Part shown: one piece after another, positions 9,700 through 17,072 of the stretch
Position numbering within the stretch: position 1 is the first letter of the stretch
Layout: the number at the start of each line of letters is the position of its first letter
Assembly (NCBI GenBank): GCA_949840775.1
Contig: CATKXO010000026.1
Coordinates: 1-39,218, forward strand
Reading direction: 5' to 3'
DNA: 39,218 nucleotides
Origin: an uncultured bacterium
GTDB lineage: Bacteria; Bacillota; Clostridia; Oscillospirales; Oscillospiraceae
Notes under the pieces: model-generated
Seen by the model: the letters and a program-made list of their open reading frames with translations, nothing else
The model's database searches: none
Told to the model about the DNA's origin: nothing
Made by a program: the position numbers and the translations under genes

Positions 9700-9767
9700 T
9701 GTAGGAGCCGCCGCCTTCGGCGGCCCGTTTTCATAGGTCTGCGGGCCGCCCAGGGGGGGCCCCTACA
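9700..9767. repeat. Intergenic palindromic repeat between pgk and tpiA
   Basis: The unit starts TGTAGGAGCCGCC and ends GGCCCCTACA. It contains the inner palindrome GCCGCC/GGCGGC and a second GCGGGCCGCCC arm. It is a diverged member of the TGTAGGGGCG family at 8768-8860. Confidence 0.6.
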
Positions 9768-9781
9768 GAAAGAATGCGGTG

Positions 9782-11062
9782 TTATTTATCCAGCAGGCAG
9801 GCCACGCCGGGCAGCTCCTTGCCCTCCATGAACTCCAGGGAGGCGCCGCCGCCGGTGGAGATGTGGGTCATCTTATCGGCGTAGCCCAGCTGCTGCACAG
9901 CGGCCGCGGAGTCGCCGCCGCCGATGATGGTGATGGCGCCGGTCTTGCTGAGGGCCTCGGCCACGGCCTTGGTGCCCACGGCAAACTTGTCAAACTCAAA
10001 CACGCCCATGGGGCCGTTCCAGATAACGGTGCCGGCGTCGGCCACAGCGTCACAGTACAGCTTAACGGTCTCGGGGCCGATGTCCAGGCCCTGCCAGCCG
10101 TCGGGAATCTCCCCGGAGGCCACCACCTTGGCGTTGGCGTCGGGGGCAAACTTGTCGGCAATGACGGTATCCACAGGCAGGAGGAGCTTGACGCCCTTGT
10201 CCTTGGCCTTCTGGATCATCTCCAGGGAGTAGTCCTTCCAGTCGGCCTCCAGCAGGGAGTCGCCCACCTTGCCGCCCTGGGCGGCGGAGAAGGTGTAGGC
10301 CATGCCGCCGCCGATGATGATGGTGTCGGCAATCTCCAGGAGGTTGTTGATGACGCCGATCTTGGAGCTGACCTTGGACCCGCCCAGGATGGCCACCAGG
10401 GGCCGCTTGGGATTGGCCAGGGCACCGCCGATGAAGTCCAGCTCCTTCTGAATCAGGAAGCCGGAGACGGCGGGCAGATAGTCGGCCACCCCTGCGGTGG
10501 AGGCGTGAGCGCGGTGGACGGCGCCAAAGGCGTCGGACACATACACGCCGTCCGCCCCGGCCAGAGCGGCCATTTTCTTGGCCAGCTCGGGATCGTTCTT
10601 GGTCTCACCCTTCTCAAAGCGGGTGTTCTGGAGCAGGAGGAGCTCGCCGCTCTTCAGGGCGGCGGCCTTGGCTTGGGCGTCGGGGCCCACCACATCGTCC
10701 GCCAGGATCACGTCCTTGCCCAGCAGCTCGCCCAAGCGGGCGGCCACCGGCTCCATGCGCAGCTCGGCCAGGGACTTCTTCCACTTCTCCTCGGTGATGG
10801 ACGCCTCATCCTTGCCCTTCTCCAGCTGCTTCTTCTTGTAGGACTCAAAGGTGGCCACCGGCTTGCCCATGTGGGAGCAGGCAATCACCGCCGCGCCCTG
10901 GTCCAGCAGGTACTGGATGGTGGGCAGAGCGGCCCGGATGCGCTTGTCGTCGGTGATGACGCCGCTGCCATCCTTAGCCATGGGCACGTTGAAGTCACAG
11001 CGCAGAAGCACCTTCTTGCCCTTGACATCGATGTCCTTGACCGTCTTCTTGTTATAGTTCAT
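9782..11062 (-). CDS. pgk: Phosphoglycerate kinase
   Basis: It transfers phosphate from 1,3-bisphosphoglycerate to ADP, the first ATP-yielding step of lower glycolysis. The N-terminal domain shows [10 protein letters not shown] and SHMGKP. The C-terminal nucleotide domain shows [22 protein letters not shown] and [12 protein letters not shown]. At 426 residues it is slightly longer than the common 390-417. ATG at 11062 follows AAAGGAG. The gene lies 45 bp after trmL, so the two probably share a promoter. Confidence 0.97.
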   Translation of the reverse strand: MNYNKKTVKDIDVKGKKVLLRCDFNVPMAKDGSGVITDDKRIRAALPTIQYLLDQGAAVIACSHMGKPVATFESYKKKQLEKGKDEASITEEKWKKSLAELRMEPVAARLGELLGKDVILADDVVGPDAQAKAAALKSGELLLLQNTRFEKGETKNDPELAKKMAALAGADGVYVSDAFGAVHRAHASTAGVADYLPAVSGFLIQKELDFIGGALANPKRPLVAILGGSKVSSKIGVINNLLEIADTIIIGGGMAYTFSAAQGGKVGDSLLEADWKDYSLEMIQKAKDKGVKLLLPVDTVIADKFAPDANAKVVASGEIPDGWQGLDIGPETVKLYCDAVADAGTVIWNGPMGVFEFDKFAVGTKAVAEALSKTGAITIIGGGDSAAAVQQLGYADKMTHISTGGGASLEFMEGKELPGVACLLDK

Positions 11063-11107
11063 ACTCTTGACTCCTTTCTTTTCGTAAAGGTGACAAAATT
11101 CAGGGGG

Positions 11108-11596
11108 TCACGACTGTTTCGCCATCTCGCCCGCTCCGGACAAACCGGGAAAGCCCAGCTGCCGCAGGGCCTCATAGGTGAGGACGGCCACCGAGTTGGC
11201 CAGGTTCAGGCTCCGGGCGCCGGGCCGCATGGGGATGCGGACACACCGGCCGTACCAGCGCTGCCGCAGGTCTTCGGGCAGCCCGGCAGTCTCCTTGCCG
11301 AACATCAGCCAGCAGCCCTCCCGAAACTCCGCTCTTGTGTAGTCACGGGGGGCTTTGGTGGTAGCCAGCCACAGGTCCGGGCTGGGGTTGACAGCAAAGA
11401 AGTGGTCCAAATTGTCGTAGACATGCAGGTCGACCATATGCCAGTAGTCCAGCCCCGCCCGGCGCACCGCCCTCTCGCTGATGTCAAAGCCCAGAGGCTT
11501 CACCAGATGGAGGCTGCTGCGGGTGGCGGCACAGGTGCGGGCAATATTTCCGGTATTCTGGGGAATTTCCGGCTCGACCAGTACGATGTTCAGCAC
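11108..11596 (-). CDS. trmL: tRNA (cytidine/uridine-34-2'-O)-methyltransferase, SPOUT family
   Basis: The 162-residue protein is a SPOUT-fold methyltransferase that modifies the wobble nucleotide of leucine tRNAs with S-adenosylmethionine. Motif 1 (VEPEIPQNTGNIARTCAA), motif 2 (MFGKETAGLP) and motif 3 (IPMRPGARSLNLANSVAV, forming the trefoil knot) are all present. The start is GTG at 11596 (GTG CTG AAC), with GGAGG 7 nt upstream. It is the promoter-proximal gene of the glycolytic operon here, an unusual companion for pgk. Confidence 0.92.
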   Translation of the reverse strand: MLNIVLVEPEIPQNTGNIARTCAATRSSLHLVKPLGFDISERAVRRAGLDYWHMVDLHVYDNLDHFFAVNPSPDLWLATTKAPRDYTRAEFREGCWLMFGKETAGLPEDLRQRWYGRCVRIPMRPGARSLNLANSVAVLTYEALRQLGFPGLSGAGEMAKQS

Positions 11597-11625
11597 TTGG
11601 GCCCCTCCTTGCTCTTGCGGCTTTC

Positions 11626-11654
11626 ATTGTAGTCCAAATCAAGGAAAATTTCAA
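11626..11654 (-). promoter_or_regulatory. Sigma-A promoter of the trmL-pgk-tpiA-gpmI-eno operon
   Basis: On the - strand, -35 TTGAAA (11654-11649), a 17-nt spacer and -10 TACAAT (11631-11626) precede the trmL GTG by about 30 bp. No CggR or other operator is obvious. Confidence 0.75.
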
Positions 11655-11914
11655 CTGTAAAATGGTCGAAATATTGCAGAAACTTTACAAAAATATTAAA
11701 ATATCTACGATTCGGCTTATTTTTTGTGTGTTTTTTAGATTTGCAACTTTTTTCCCCATCTTTTTTAGGCAAAGTGCCGAAGCAAACCGGCCCAAACCGG
11801 CGGAAAAACTGCGTCCCAGCCCACTCCGCCCCTGTTCCGCATTCGCAAAGTAGAAAAATTATACAAAAAAACATTCCTCTTTCTGGAAAACGGCTACCCC
11901 TTTCCGGTAATGCG

Positions 11915-11923
11915 TGTTATAAT
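11915..11923 (+). promoter_or_regulatory. Extended -10 promoter of cinA
   Basis: TGTTATAAT is an extended -10 (TG, one base, TATAAT) 41 bp before the cinA ATG. The -35 region (TACCCC at 17-nt spacing) is poor, as is usual for extended -10 promoters. Confidence 0.6.
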
Positions 11924-11964
11924 GTCCTCACCGGCACATTTAAAATGATTTGGAGGTCCTTTTT

Positions 11965-13224
11965 ATGTCTCATACCGTTGAAATCCTCTCAGTGGGCACC
12001 GAGCTGCTGCTGGGGAATATTGCCAACACCGACGCCCAGATGCTCTCCCAGGGGCTGAGCGAGCTGGGACTGAACGTTTTCTGGCACACCGTAGTGGGGG
12101 ACAACCCCCAGCGGGCCGAGGAAGCGGTGGCCCTGGCCAAAAAGCGGGCGGATATCATCATCACCACCGGCGGCCTGGGGCCCACCTGTGACGACCTGAC
12201 CAAAAACGTGCTGGCCGAGGCATTCGGCAAGAAGCTAGTCTTCGACGAGGGGTCGGCAGAGCGCATCCGCTCCTATTTTCAGCGCACCGGCCGGCCCATG
12301 ACGGACAACAACCTCCAGCAGGCCATGCTTCCAGAGGGGTGCACCATTCTGGAAAACGACTGGGGCACCGCTCCGGGCTGCGCCTTTGAGGCGGAGGGCG
12401 TCCACGTCATCATGCTCCCCGGCCCCCCCAGCGAGTGCCGGCCTATGTTCCAATACCGGGCCAGGCCCTACTTACTCTCCCTGTCCGAGGGGGTCATCGC
12501 CTCCCACACCATCAAACTCTTCGGCATCGGGGAGTCCTCTATGGAGGCCCAGCTGAGGGACCAGATGAACGCCATGGCCAACCCCACCCTGGCCCCCTAC
12601 GCCAAGGAGGGGGAGTGTGAGCTGCGGGTTACCGCCAAGGCCGCCACCGATGAGGAGGCCCAGGCCCTGCTCAAGCCCACGGTGGAGCAGGTAAAGACCC
12701 TGTTCCACGACAAGGTCTACGGGGTGGACGTGCCCTCTCTGGAGCACGTGGTCATCGAAACGCTAAAGACCAAGGGACTTACTCTTGGTGTGGCCGAGAG
12801 CTGCACCGGCGGCCTCATCGCCAAGCGGCTCACCGATATCCCAGGAGCCTCCCACGCCTTCAAGGGGTGCATTGTGTCCTACACCAACGAAATTAAGGAA
12901 AGCGTCCTGGGGGTGCCCCCCCACATGCTGGAGCGGTACGGCGCGGTGTCCAAAGAGGTGGCCGCCGCCATGGCCGAGGGAGCCCGGCGGGTCCTGGACT
13001 GCGACATCGCCCTGTCCTCCACCGGTGTGGCCGGGCCGGACAGGGATGACTGGGACAACGAGGTAGGCACCATGTTCGTGGCCATCGCTACCCCTATGGG
13101 CACCCACGTCCGGGCGCTGAGTCTGGGCAACCGCCCCATGCGGGAGCGCCTGCGCACCCAGACCGCCAGCCACGCCTTCGACCTGGCCCGGCGGTATCTG
13201 TCCGGACTGGATTACGGGGGTTAA
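11965..13224 (+). CDS. cinA: CinA: competence/damage-inducible protein, nicotinamide-nucleotide amidase
   Basis: The 419-residue protein has the N-terminal molybdopterin-binding-like (COG1058) domain with SVGTELLLGNIANTDAQ and TTGGLGPTCDDLTK, and the C-terminal PncC-type amidase domain with VAESCTGGLIAKRLTDIPGAS and STGVAGPD. The C-terminal domain deamidates nicotinamide mononucleotide in NAD recycling; the N-terminal domain is linked to pyrophosphatase activity on NAD-related nucleotides. ATG at 11965 has GGAGG 8 nt upstream. A TTG 15 bp earlier is in frame but lacks a site. Apparently monocistronic. Confidence 0.93.
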   Translation: MSHTVEILSVGTELLLGNIANTDAQMLSQGLSELGLNVFWHTVVGDNPQRAEEAVALAKKRADIIITTGGLGPTCDDLTKNVLAEAFGKKLVFDEGSAERIRSYFQRTGRPMTDNNLQQAMLPEGCTILENDWGTAPGCAFEAEGVHVIMLPGPPSECRPMFQYRARPYLLSLSEGVIASHTIKLFGIGESSMEAQLRDQMNAMANPTLAPYAKEGECELRVTAKAATDEEAQALLKPTVEQVKTLFHDKVYGVDVPSLEHVVIETLKTKGLTLGVAESCTGGLIAKRLTDIPGASHAFKGCIVSYTNEIKESVLGVPPHMLERYGAVSKEVAAAMAEGARRVLDCDIALSSTGVAGPDRDDWDNEVGTMFVAIATPMGTHVRALSLGNRPMRERLRTQTASHAFDLARRYLSGLDYGG

Positions 13225-13227
13225 AAG

Positions 13228-13362
13228 CCTCCCTTCGCAAAGGGAGGCGGCATTTGCGAAGCAAATGACGGAGGGTTTCCCCTACGGAGACGCATCCTTC
13301 TCTTTCGGGGAAACCCCCACCCGGCTTCACCGGGAGCCCCCTTTGCGAAGGGGGCCCTCTTC
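13228..13362. repeat. MITE-like intergenic repeat between cinA and the MATE gene
   Basis: The gap is filled by a compound palindrome. The left arm folds GCCTCCCTTCGC with its complement AAAGGGAGGC (13228-13249). The centre contains GGTTTCCCC/GGGGAAACC (13274 to 13312). The right arm is GCCCCCTTTGCGAAGGGGGC. The arms are related in inverse orientation (TTCGCAAAGGG versus CCCTTTGCGAAG), as expected of a small non-autonomous element or a repeat family dispersed in gut Clostridia. Confidence 0.65.
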
Positions 13363-13383
13363 ATAAAAACCATTAGGAGGTAG

Positions 13384-14787
13384 ATGATCTTGTCCGCACC
13401 GGCAAAGGGCTCTGCCCGCTCCGTGGATATGACCCAGGGAAACGTAGCAGGCCACCTGGTCCGCTTCGCCGTTCCGCTGCTGCTGGGCAACCTGTTCCAG
13501 CAATTTTACAATACGGTGGATTTATGGGTAGTGGGCCGCTATGTCAGCAATGCGGCCTACTCCGCCGTGGGCACTGTCACCCCCATCATCATCATGCTCA
13601 TCGGCTTCTTTATGGGATTGGCCAGCGGCGCGGGTGTGGTCATCTCCCAGTACTACGGGGCAAAGAAATACAATCAGGTGCGTCAGGCCGTCCACACCTC
13701 CATTGTCATGACCCTGGTGCTGGGAGTCGTGCTGTCCGTTGCAGGCATTTTCATCATCCCTCTTATGCTCCGGCTGATGAAAACCGCCCCGGAGGCCGTC
13801 CCGGAGGCCAAGACCTACCTGACCATCTACTTCGCCGGGGCCATGGGCCTGCTGCTGTACAACATGGGCTCGGGCATCCTCCGGGCAGTGGGGGACTCCA
13901 AACGCCCCTTCTACTTTCTGGTGGTGTCCGCCCTGCTGAACATCGCCCTGGACCTGCTCTTTGTCATCGGCTTCCACATGGGGGTGGAGGGTGTGGCCTA
14001 CGCCACCATCCTGTCCCAGGGTGTGTCTGCCGCGCTGACGCTGACGGTGCTGGCCCGCAGCGGCGAGGACTGCATCCGCCTGAGCCTGAGGGAGCTGCGG
14101 GCAGACCTTCATATCCTGCGGCAGATTATCCGCATCGGCGTGCCCTCCGCCTTGCAGATGGCCATTACCTCCTTCTCCAACGTGTTTGTCCAGTCCTACA
14201 TTAACTTCTTCGGCCTGGACTGCATGTCCGGCTGGACCACCTACAGCAAATTGGACCAGTTCATCATCCTCCCCGTCCAGTCCCTGGGCCTGGCGGCCAC
14301 CACCTTTGTGGGCCAAAACCTGGGCACCAGCCAGGTGGACCGGGCCAAGGAGGGCACCCGGGCTGCTTTCTTCCTGTCGGTGGGCATTACGGTGGTCATC
14401 TCCGCCGCCGCCATTATCTTCGCCCCCTGGCTGGTGGCCTTCTTCAACAACAAACCGGAGGTAGTAGAATACGGCACCCTCTTCCTGCGGTACATGTGCC
14501 CCTGCTATGTGCTGATCTGCGTCAACCAAATCTATTCCGGCTCCCTCCGGGGGGCGGGCATCAGCCAGCCCCCCACCTATATCATGCTGGCCTCCTTCGT
14601 GGTTTTCCGGCAGATATACCTCTATATCATGGCCAACTACATCTCCAACACCATCCTGCCCATTGCCATGGGCTACCCCGCCGGGTGGCTGCTGTGCAGT
14701 ATCCTCACCCTGATCTATTACAGCCATGTGGACCTGGCCGGCAAGCGGGTGGTGGATGACCCCACCTCCATGCCTGAGAAGACGTAA
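13384..14787 (+). CDS. MATE family multidrug/cation efflux transporter
   Basis: The 467-residue membrane protein has about 12 hydrophobic segments in two homologous halves, typical of the MatE fold. It starts with the usual VDMTQGNVAGHLVRFAVPLLLGNLFQQFYNTVD. The second half begins IIRIGVPSALQMAITSFSNVFVQSYINFFG. Family members export cationic compounds against Na+ or H+. ATG at 13384 directly follows TAGGAGGTAG. It lies 160 bp after cinA, behind a repeat, and is followed at once by a strong bidirectional terminator. The substrate cannot be told from sequence. Confidence 0.92.
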   Translation: MILSAPAKGSARSVDMTQGNVAGHLVRFAVPLLLGNLFQQFYNTVDLWVVGRYVSNAAYSAVGTVTPIIIMLIGFFMGLASGAGVVISQYYGAKKYNQVRQAVHTSIVMTLVLGVVLSVAGIFIIPLMLRLMKTAPEAVPEAKTYLTIYFAGAMGLLLYNMGSGILRAVGDSKRPFYFLVVSALLNIALDLLFVIGFHMGVEGVAYATILSQGVSAALTLTVLARSGEDCIRLSLRELRADLHILRQIIRIGVPSALQMAITSFSNVFVQSYINFFGLDCMSGWTTYSKLDQFIILPVQSLGLAATTFVGQNLGTSQVDRAKEGTRAAFFLSVGITVVISAAAIIFAPWLVAFFNNKPEVVEYGTLFLRYMCPCYVLICVNQIYSGSLRGAGISQPPTYIMLASFVVFRQIYLYIMANYISNTILPIAMGYPAGWLLCSILTLIYYSHVDLAGKRVVDDPTSMPEKT

Positions 14788-14815
14788 AAAAGAGCGCCGC
14801 TGGCGCTCTTTTTTT
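14787..14815 (+). terminator. Bidirectional intrinsic terminator after the MATE gene
   Basis: AAAAAAGAGCGCC, a 3-nt loop (GCT), then GGCGCTC and a T7 run form a short perfect hairpin directly after the stop. The A-run on the other side would let it also stop transcription from the leftward tRNA gene. The same GAGCGCC/GGCGCTC stem recurs at 18687-18703 and 20251-20267. Confidence 0.9.
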
Positions 14816-14898
14816 GCCTGCTCTCCCCTCCGGGAACGTGACGTGAACAGAAATCAGAGAAAAAACAAACGGAGCATCCTGAACAGGACACTCCGCTT

Positions 14899-14974
14899 TG
14901 GAGCGAGTGACGAGGCTCGAACTCGCTACCTCCACCTTGGCAAGGTGGCGCTCTACCAGATGAGCTACACTCGC
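14899..14974 (-). tRNA. tRNA-Gly (anticodon GCC)
   Basis: The - strand folds as a full cloverleaf of 76 nt including an encoded CCA. The acceptor stem is GCGAGTG/CACTCGC, the D arm GCTC...GAGC, and the anticodon stem CCACC/GGTGG around loop TTGCCAA (anticodon GCC). The T arm is GCGAG/CTCGT with loop TTCGAGC, and discriminator T precedes CCA. The anticodon gives glycine. Confidence 0.95.
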
Positions 14975-15046
14975 AACAACAGTGGCTATTATAGCGTCAC
15001 CCAAAGAAAAAGTCAACCCCTAATTTCTAAATTGCGGAAAAATTTT

Positions 15047-15580
15047 TCAGGCCGCAGGTTGGGTGAGAATCCCCTCCAGCAATCCCTGGTGGATGGGCCG
15101 CAGGTCCTTCATGCCGCAAAAGTCCGCCGGGCGCAGCAGAGTGGGCGGCTTGGGCAGATCCACCGCCCCGCAGTCCTCCAGCAGCCCGGCCACAAACTGA
15201 GAGCAGAAGTAGTGGTGCCGCCGCTGGAAGGACAGATTGCACCAGCAGGCCAGCACCCCCAGCACACTGTAGTGGTACTCCTCCCGCTGGACATACATGG
15301 AGCGCAGCCTCTGCCGAAGGCGGAAATAGGTGTCCTCGCTCACCTTCAGCTCGTACAGGCAGCAGGGGACTGCCCGGCGGTACACCGTCACCTGTTCCTC
15401 CACCAGCCCGGCGGGGAGGGCCAGGTAGCGGTACTTCCGGGCAAAGCTGTAGAAGGGCCCGGCAGGTCCGTCCAGGCCAATAGAGGCGTGGGTGTAATCG
15501 TCCCGTGTGGCGAAGTGGATCAGCCGGGAGAACCAGGTCCCGGACCGGGTGAGTAAAATATAGATCGTACGCTCCGCCAT
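15047..15580 (-). CDS. YiiX-like permuted NlpC/P60 (papain-fold) hydrolase
   Basis: The 177-residue protein fits the circularly permuted NlpC/P60 family (YiiX/YycO-like). The catalytic His is early (THASIGLD, His31) and the catalytic Cys late (FCSQFVAGLL, Cys126), the reverse of classical NlpC/P60 order. Family members cleave amide or ester bonds in cell-wall or lipid substrates. No signal peptide is evident, so it probably acts in the cytoplasm. ATG at 15580 follows GGGAGG. It is a stand-alone leftward gene between bioY and tRNA-Gly. Substrate unknown. Confidence 0.75.
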   Translation of the reverse strand: MAERTIYILLTRSGTWFSRLIHFATRDDYTHASIGLDGPAGPFYSFARKYRYLALPAGLVEEQVTVYRRAVPCCLYELKVSEDTYFRLRQRLRSMYVQREEYHYSVLGVLACWCNLSFQRRHHYFCSQFVAGLLEDCGAVDLPKPPTLLRPADFCGMKDLRPIHQGLLEGILTQPAA

Positions 15581-15678
15581 GGGATGCGCCTCCCTTCTTT
15601 CTATGCTTATGATACTAACAGGAAAACTCTAAAATGCTCTGAAGGAAAGATTAAGATTTCCTGAATTTCCGAACAAAA

Positions 15679-15730
15679 TAGTAAACCTAAAAAATTTATG
15701 GTTGACAAACGAGTTGGCGTATTGTATACT
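15679..15730 (+). promoter_or_regulatory. bioY promoter with probable BirA operator over the -35
   Basis: A near-ideal sigma-A promoter (TTGACA at 15702-15707, 17-nt spacer, TATACT at 15725-15730) precedes bioY. TAGTAAACC (15679-15687) and GGTTGACAA (15700-15708) form an inverted pair resembling BirA half-sites (TTGTAAACC...GGTTTACAA), and the right half covers the -35 box. The gap is 12 nt, shorter than the 14-16 I know for BirA sites. Binding by BirA with biotinyl-AMP would block transcription. Confidence 0.65.
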
Positions 15731-15770
15731 GTTCCAGAAAATAGCTTACAATTAAAGGAGAGGAACACCT

Positions 15771-16331
15771 ATGGAAAACAAAACAAAAAGCAGCATCTAC
15801 CCCCTGGCGATGACCGCTGTGATGGCGGCGGTTATTGCGGTCATCGCGCCCTTCTCCATCCCGGCCTGGGGAGAAGTATCCTTTACCCTGTGCACCTTCG
15901 CCCTCTATCTGTCCCCCTACATCCTGGGGTGGAAGCGGGCGGTTGCGGCCACGGTGGTTTATATCCTGCTGGGTATGGTTGGGATGCCGGTATTCAGCAA
16001 TTTTAAGGCCGGGCTGGGGGTACTGGCCGGCCCAACGGGAGGCTATGTGCTGGGTTATGTGCCTATGGTCCTTATATGTGGCCTGATTATCAAGACCTTC
16101 CCGAAAAACCGCGCGATCCACCTGGGCGGTATGGTTTTGGCAACCGCTGTGCTCTACGCCTTTGGGACCGCCCTGTTCTGTGCGCAAACAGGCTCTGCCC
16201 TGGATCATGCTCTTTGGGTATGTGTGATTCCCTTTATCCCCTTCGACCTGGGCAAGATGGTGATTGCCACCGGACTGGGTCCCATCCTGCGGGAGCGGCT
16301 GATGAAGGCCAACATCCACCCGGAAGACTGA
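15771..16331 (+). CDS. bioY: BioY biotin transporter S component
   Basis: The 186-residue protein is the substrate-binding membrane component of an ECF-type biotin importer. It has about six hydrophobic segments and the BioY signature GLGVLAGPTGGYVLGYV (GPTGGY at residues 87-92). The long N-terminal part (SFTLCTFALYLSPYILGWKRA) matches the family. No energy-coupling ATPase or T component lies nearby, so it probably uses a shared EcfAA'T module, or works alone as some BioY do. ATG at 15771 follows AAAGGAGAGG. It is a single gene with its own promoter and terminator. Confidence 0.92.
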   Translation: MENKTKSSIYPLAMTAVMAAVIAVIAPFSIPAWGEVSFTLCTFALYLSPYILGWKRAVAATVVYILLGMVGMPVFSNFKAGLGVLAGPTGGYVLGYVPMVLICGLIIKTFPKNRAIHLGGMVLATAVLYAFGTALFCAQTGSALDHALWVCVIPFIPFDLGKMVIATGLGPILRERLMKANIHPED

Positions 16332-16343
16332 GCGTTTTCCCTC

Positions 16344-16386
16344 CCCCGCTGTCCCGGACCTGCTCCGGGGCGGCGGGATTTTTTCT
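16344..16386 (+). terminator. Intrinsic terminator after bioY
   Basis: CCCGCTGTCCCGGA pairs with TCCGGGGCGGCGGG through 14 bp, two of them G-U, around a CCTGC loop, followed by ATTTTTTC. It begins 12 bp after the bioY stop. Confidence 0.85.
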
Positions 16387-16414
16387 TGATTTCCTGGGAA
16401 ACAGGCAATATAAT
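16386..16414 (+). promoter_or_regulatory. Housekeeping-type promoter of the first sigma/anti-sigma operon
   Basis: TTGATT (16386-16391), a 17-nt spacer and TATAAT (16409-16414) lie 80 bp before the sigma-factor ATG. The good match to sigma-A suggests basal expression; an additional autoregulated ECF promoter in 16415-16490 cannot be excluded. Confidence 0.65.
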
Positions 16415-16493
16415 GGAGGTGAAAAAAATTTTTCAGAACGTGCAATAAACTATGTCCCCTGCGCGTTTCTTATGATGACAGGAGAAATGGACT

Positions 16494-17072
16494 ATGCTGG
16501 CTGCCTTGAGCGTCCAGACAACTGAAGAGGAGAACGAGAGCCGGCGGGAGCTGGACGGGCTCCTGCTCCGCGTGGGGCAGGGAGACCGGAATGCCTTTGC
16601 CCGGCTGTACGCCCTGACCCGGGGGGCGGTGTATGCCCTGGCGCTGTCCCTGCTCCATGACTGCCAGGAGGCCCAGGACGTATCTCAGGATACCTTTGTC
16701 AAGGTCTGGGAGAGCGCCCCGGGGTACCAGTCCCAGGGCTCACCCATGGCCTGGCTGCTCACCATTGCCCGGAACCTGGCCCGGAGCCGCCTGCGTCAGG
16801 GCGGGCGGCAGGTGGAACTGGACGAGGAGGAGTGGAACGCCCTCCCTGCCAGCCTCCCGGCCGTCACCTCCGAGGACCGGGTGGTCCTTCAGGAGGCCCT
16901 GGCCGGGTTAGGAGCGGAAGAGCGGCAGATTGTCCTCCTCCACGCCGTCACCGGACTGAAGCACCGGGAGATCGCCCTGCTGCTGGAGCTGCCCCTGTCC
17001 ACTGTCCTGTCAAAATACCACCGCGGGCTGAAAAAACTAAAGATTATGATGAGAGGAGAGGAGCATCCATGA
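16494..17072 (+). CDS. ECF-type RNA polymerase sigma factor (partner of an RsgI-like anti-sigma)
   Basis: The 192-residue protein has sigma-70 region 2 (DRNAFARLYALTRGAVYALALSLL, then AQDVSQDTFVKVWE for -10 recognition and melting) and region 4 (EERQIVLLHAVTGLKHREIALLLELPLSTVLSKYHRGLKKL, the helix-turn-helix for the -35). Regions 1 and 3 are absent, which is the ECF layout. AGGAG lies about 10 nt before ATG 16494. Its stop overlaps the next gene's start (ATGA), so sigma factor and anti-sigma are translationally coupled. Its regulon cannot be told from sequence. Confidence 0.9.
   Translation: MLAALSVQTTEEENESRRELDGLLLRVGQGDRNAFARLYALTRGAVYALALSLLHDCQEAQDVSQDTFVKVWESAPGYQSQGSPMAWLLTIARNLARSRLRQGGRQVELDEEEWNALPASLPAVTSEDRVVLQEALAGLGAEERQIVLLHAVTGLKHREIALLLELPLSTVLSKYHRGLKKLKIMMRGEEHP

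Larger units (their letters stand above)
11597..11964. other. AT-rich intergenic region between divergent trmL and cinA
   Basis: This 368-bp gap is markedly more AT-rich than its surroundings. It carries the leftward trmL/glycolysis promoter (11626-11654) and the rightward cinA promoter (-10 at 11918-11923). The 94-codon leftward frame in it runs through the promoter and has no credible start. I see no gene or RNA here beyond the two promoters. Confidence 0.6.

Noticed and set aside
9779-11632. 617-codon rightward open frame opposite pgk and trmL
   Set aside because: It spans two well-identified genes antisense and crosses their promoter. The composition is typical of shadow frames.
11590-11874. 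94-codon leftward frame in the trmL-cinA gap
   Set aside because: It contains the trmL promoter and ribosome binding site and lacks its own; composition follows the AT-rich intergenic DNA.
15731-15770. Riboswitch in the bioY leader
   Set aside because: Only 40 nt separate the -10 from the start, too short for a riboswitch, and biotin control in bacteria is normally by BirA.
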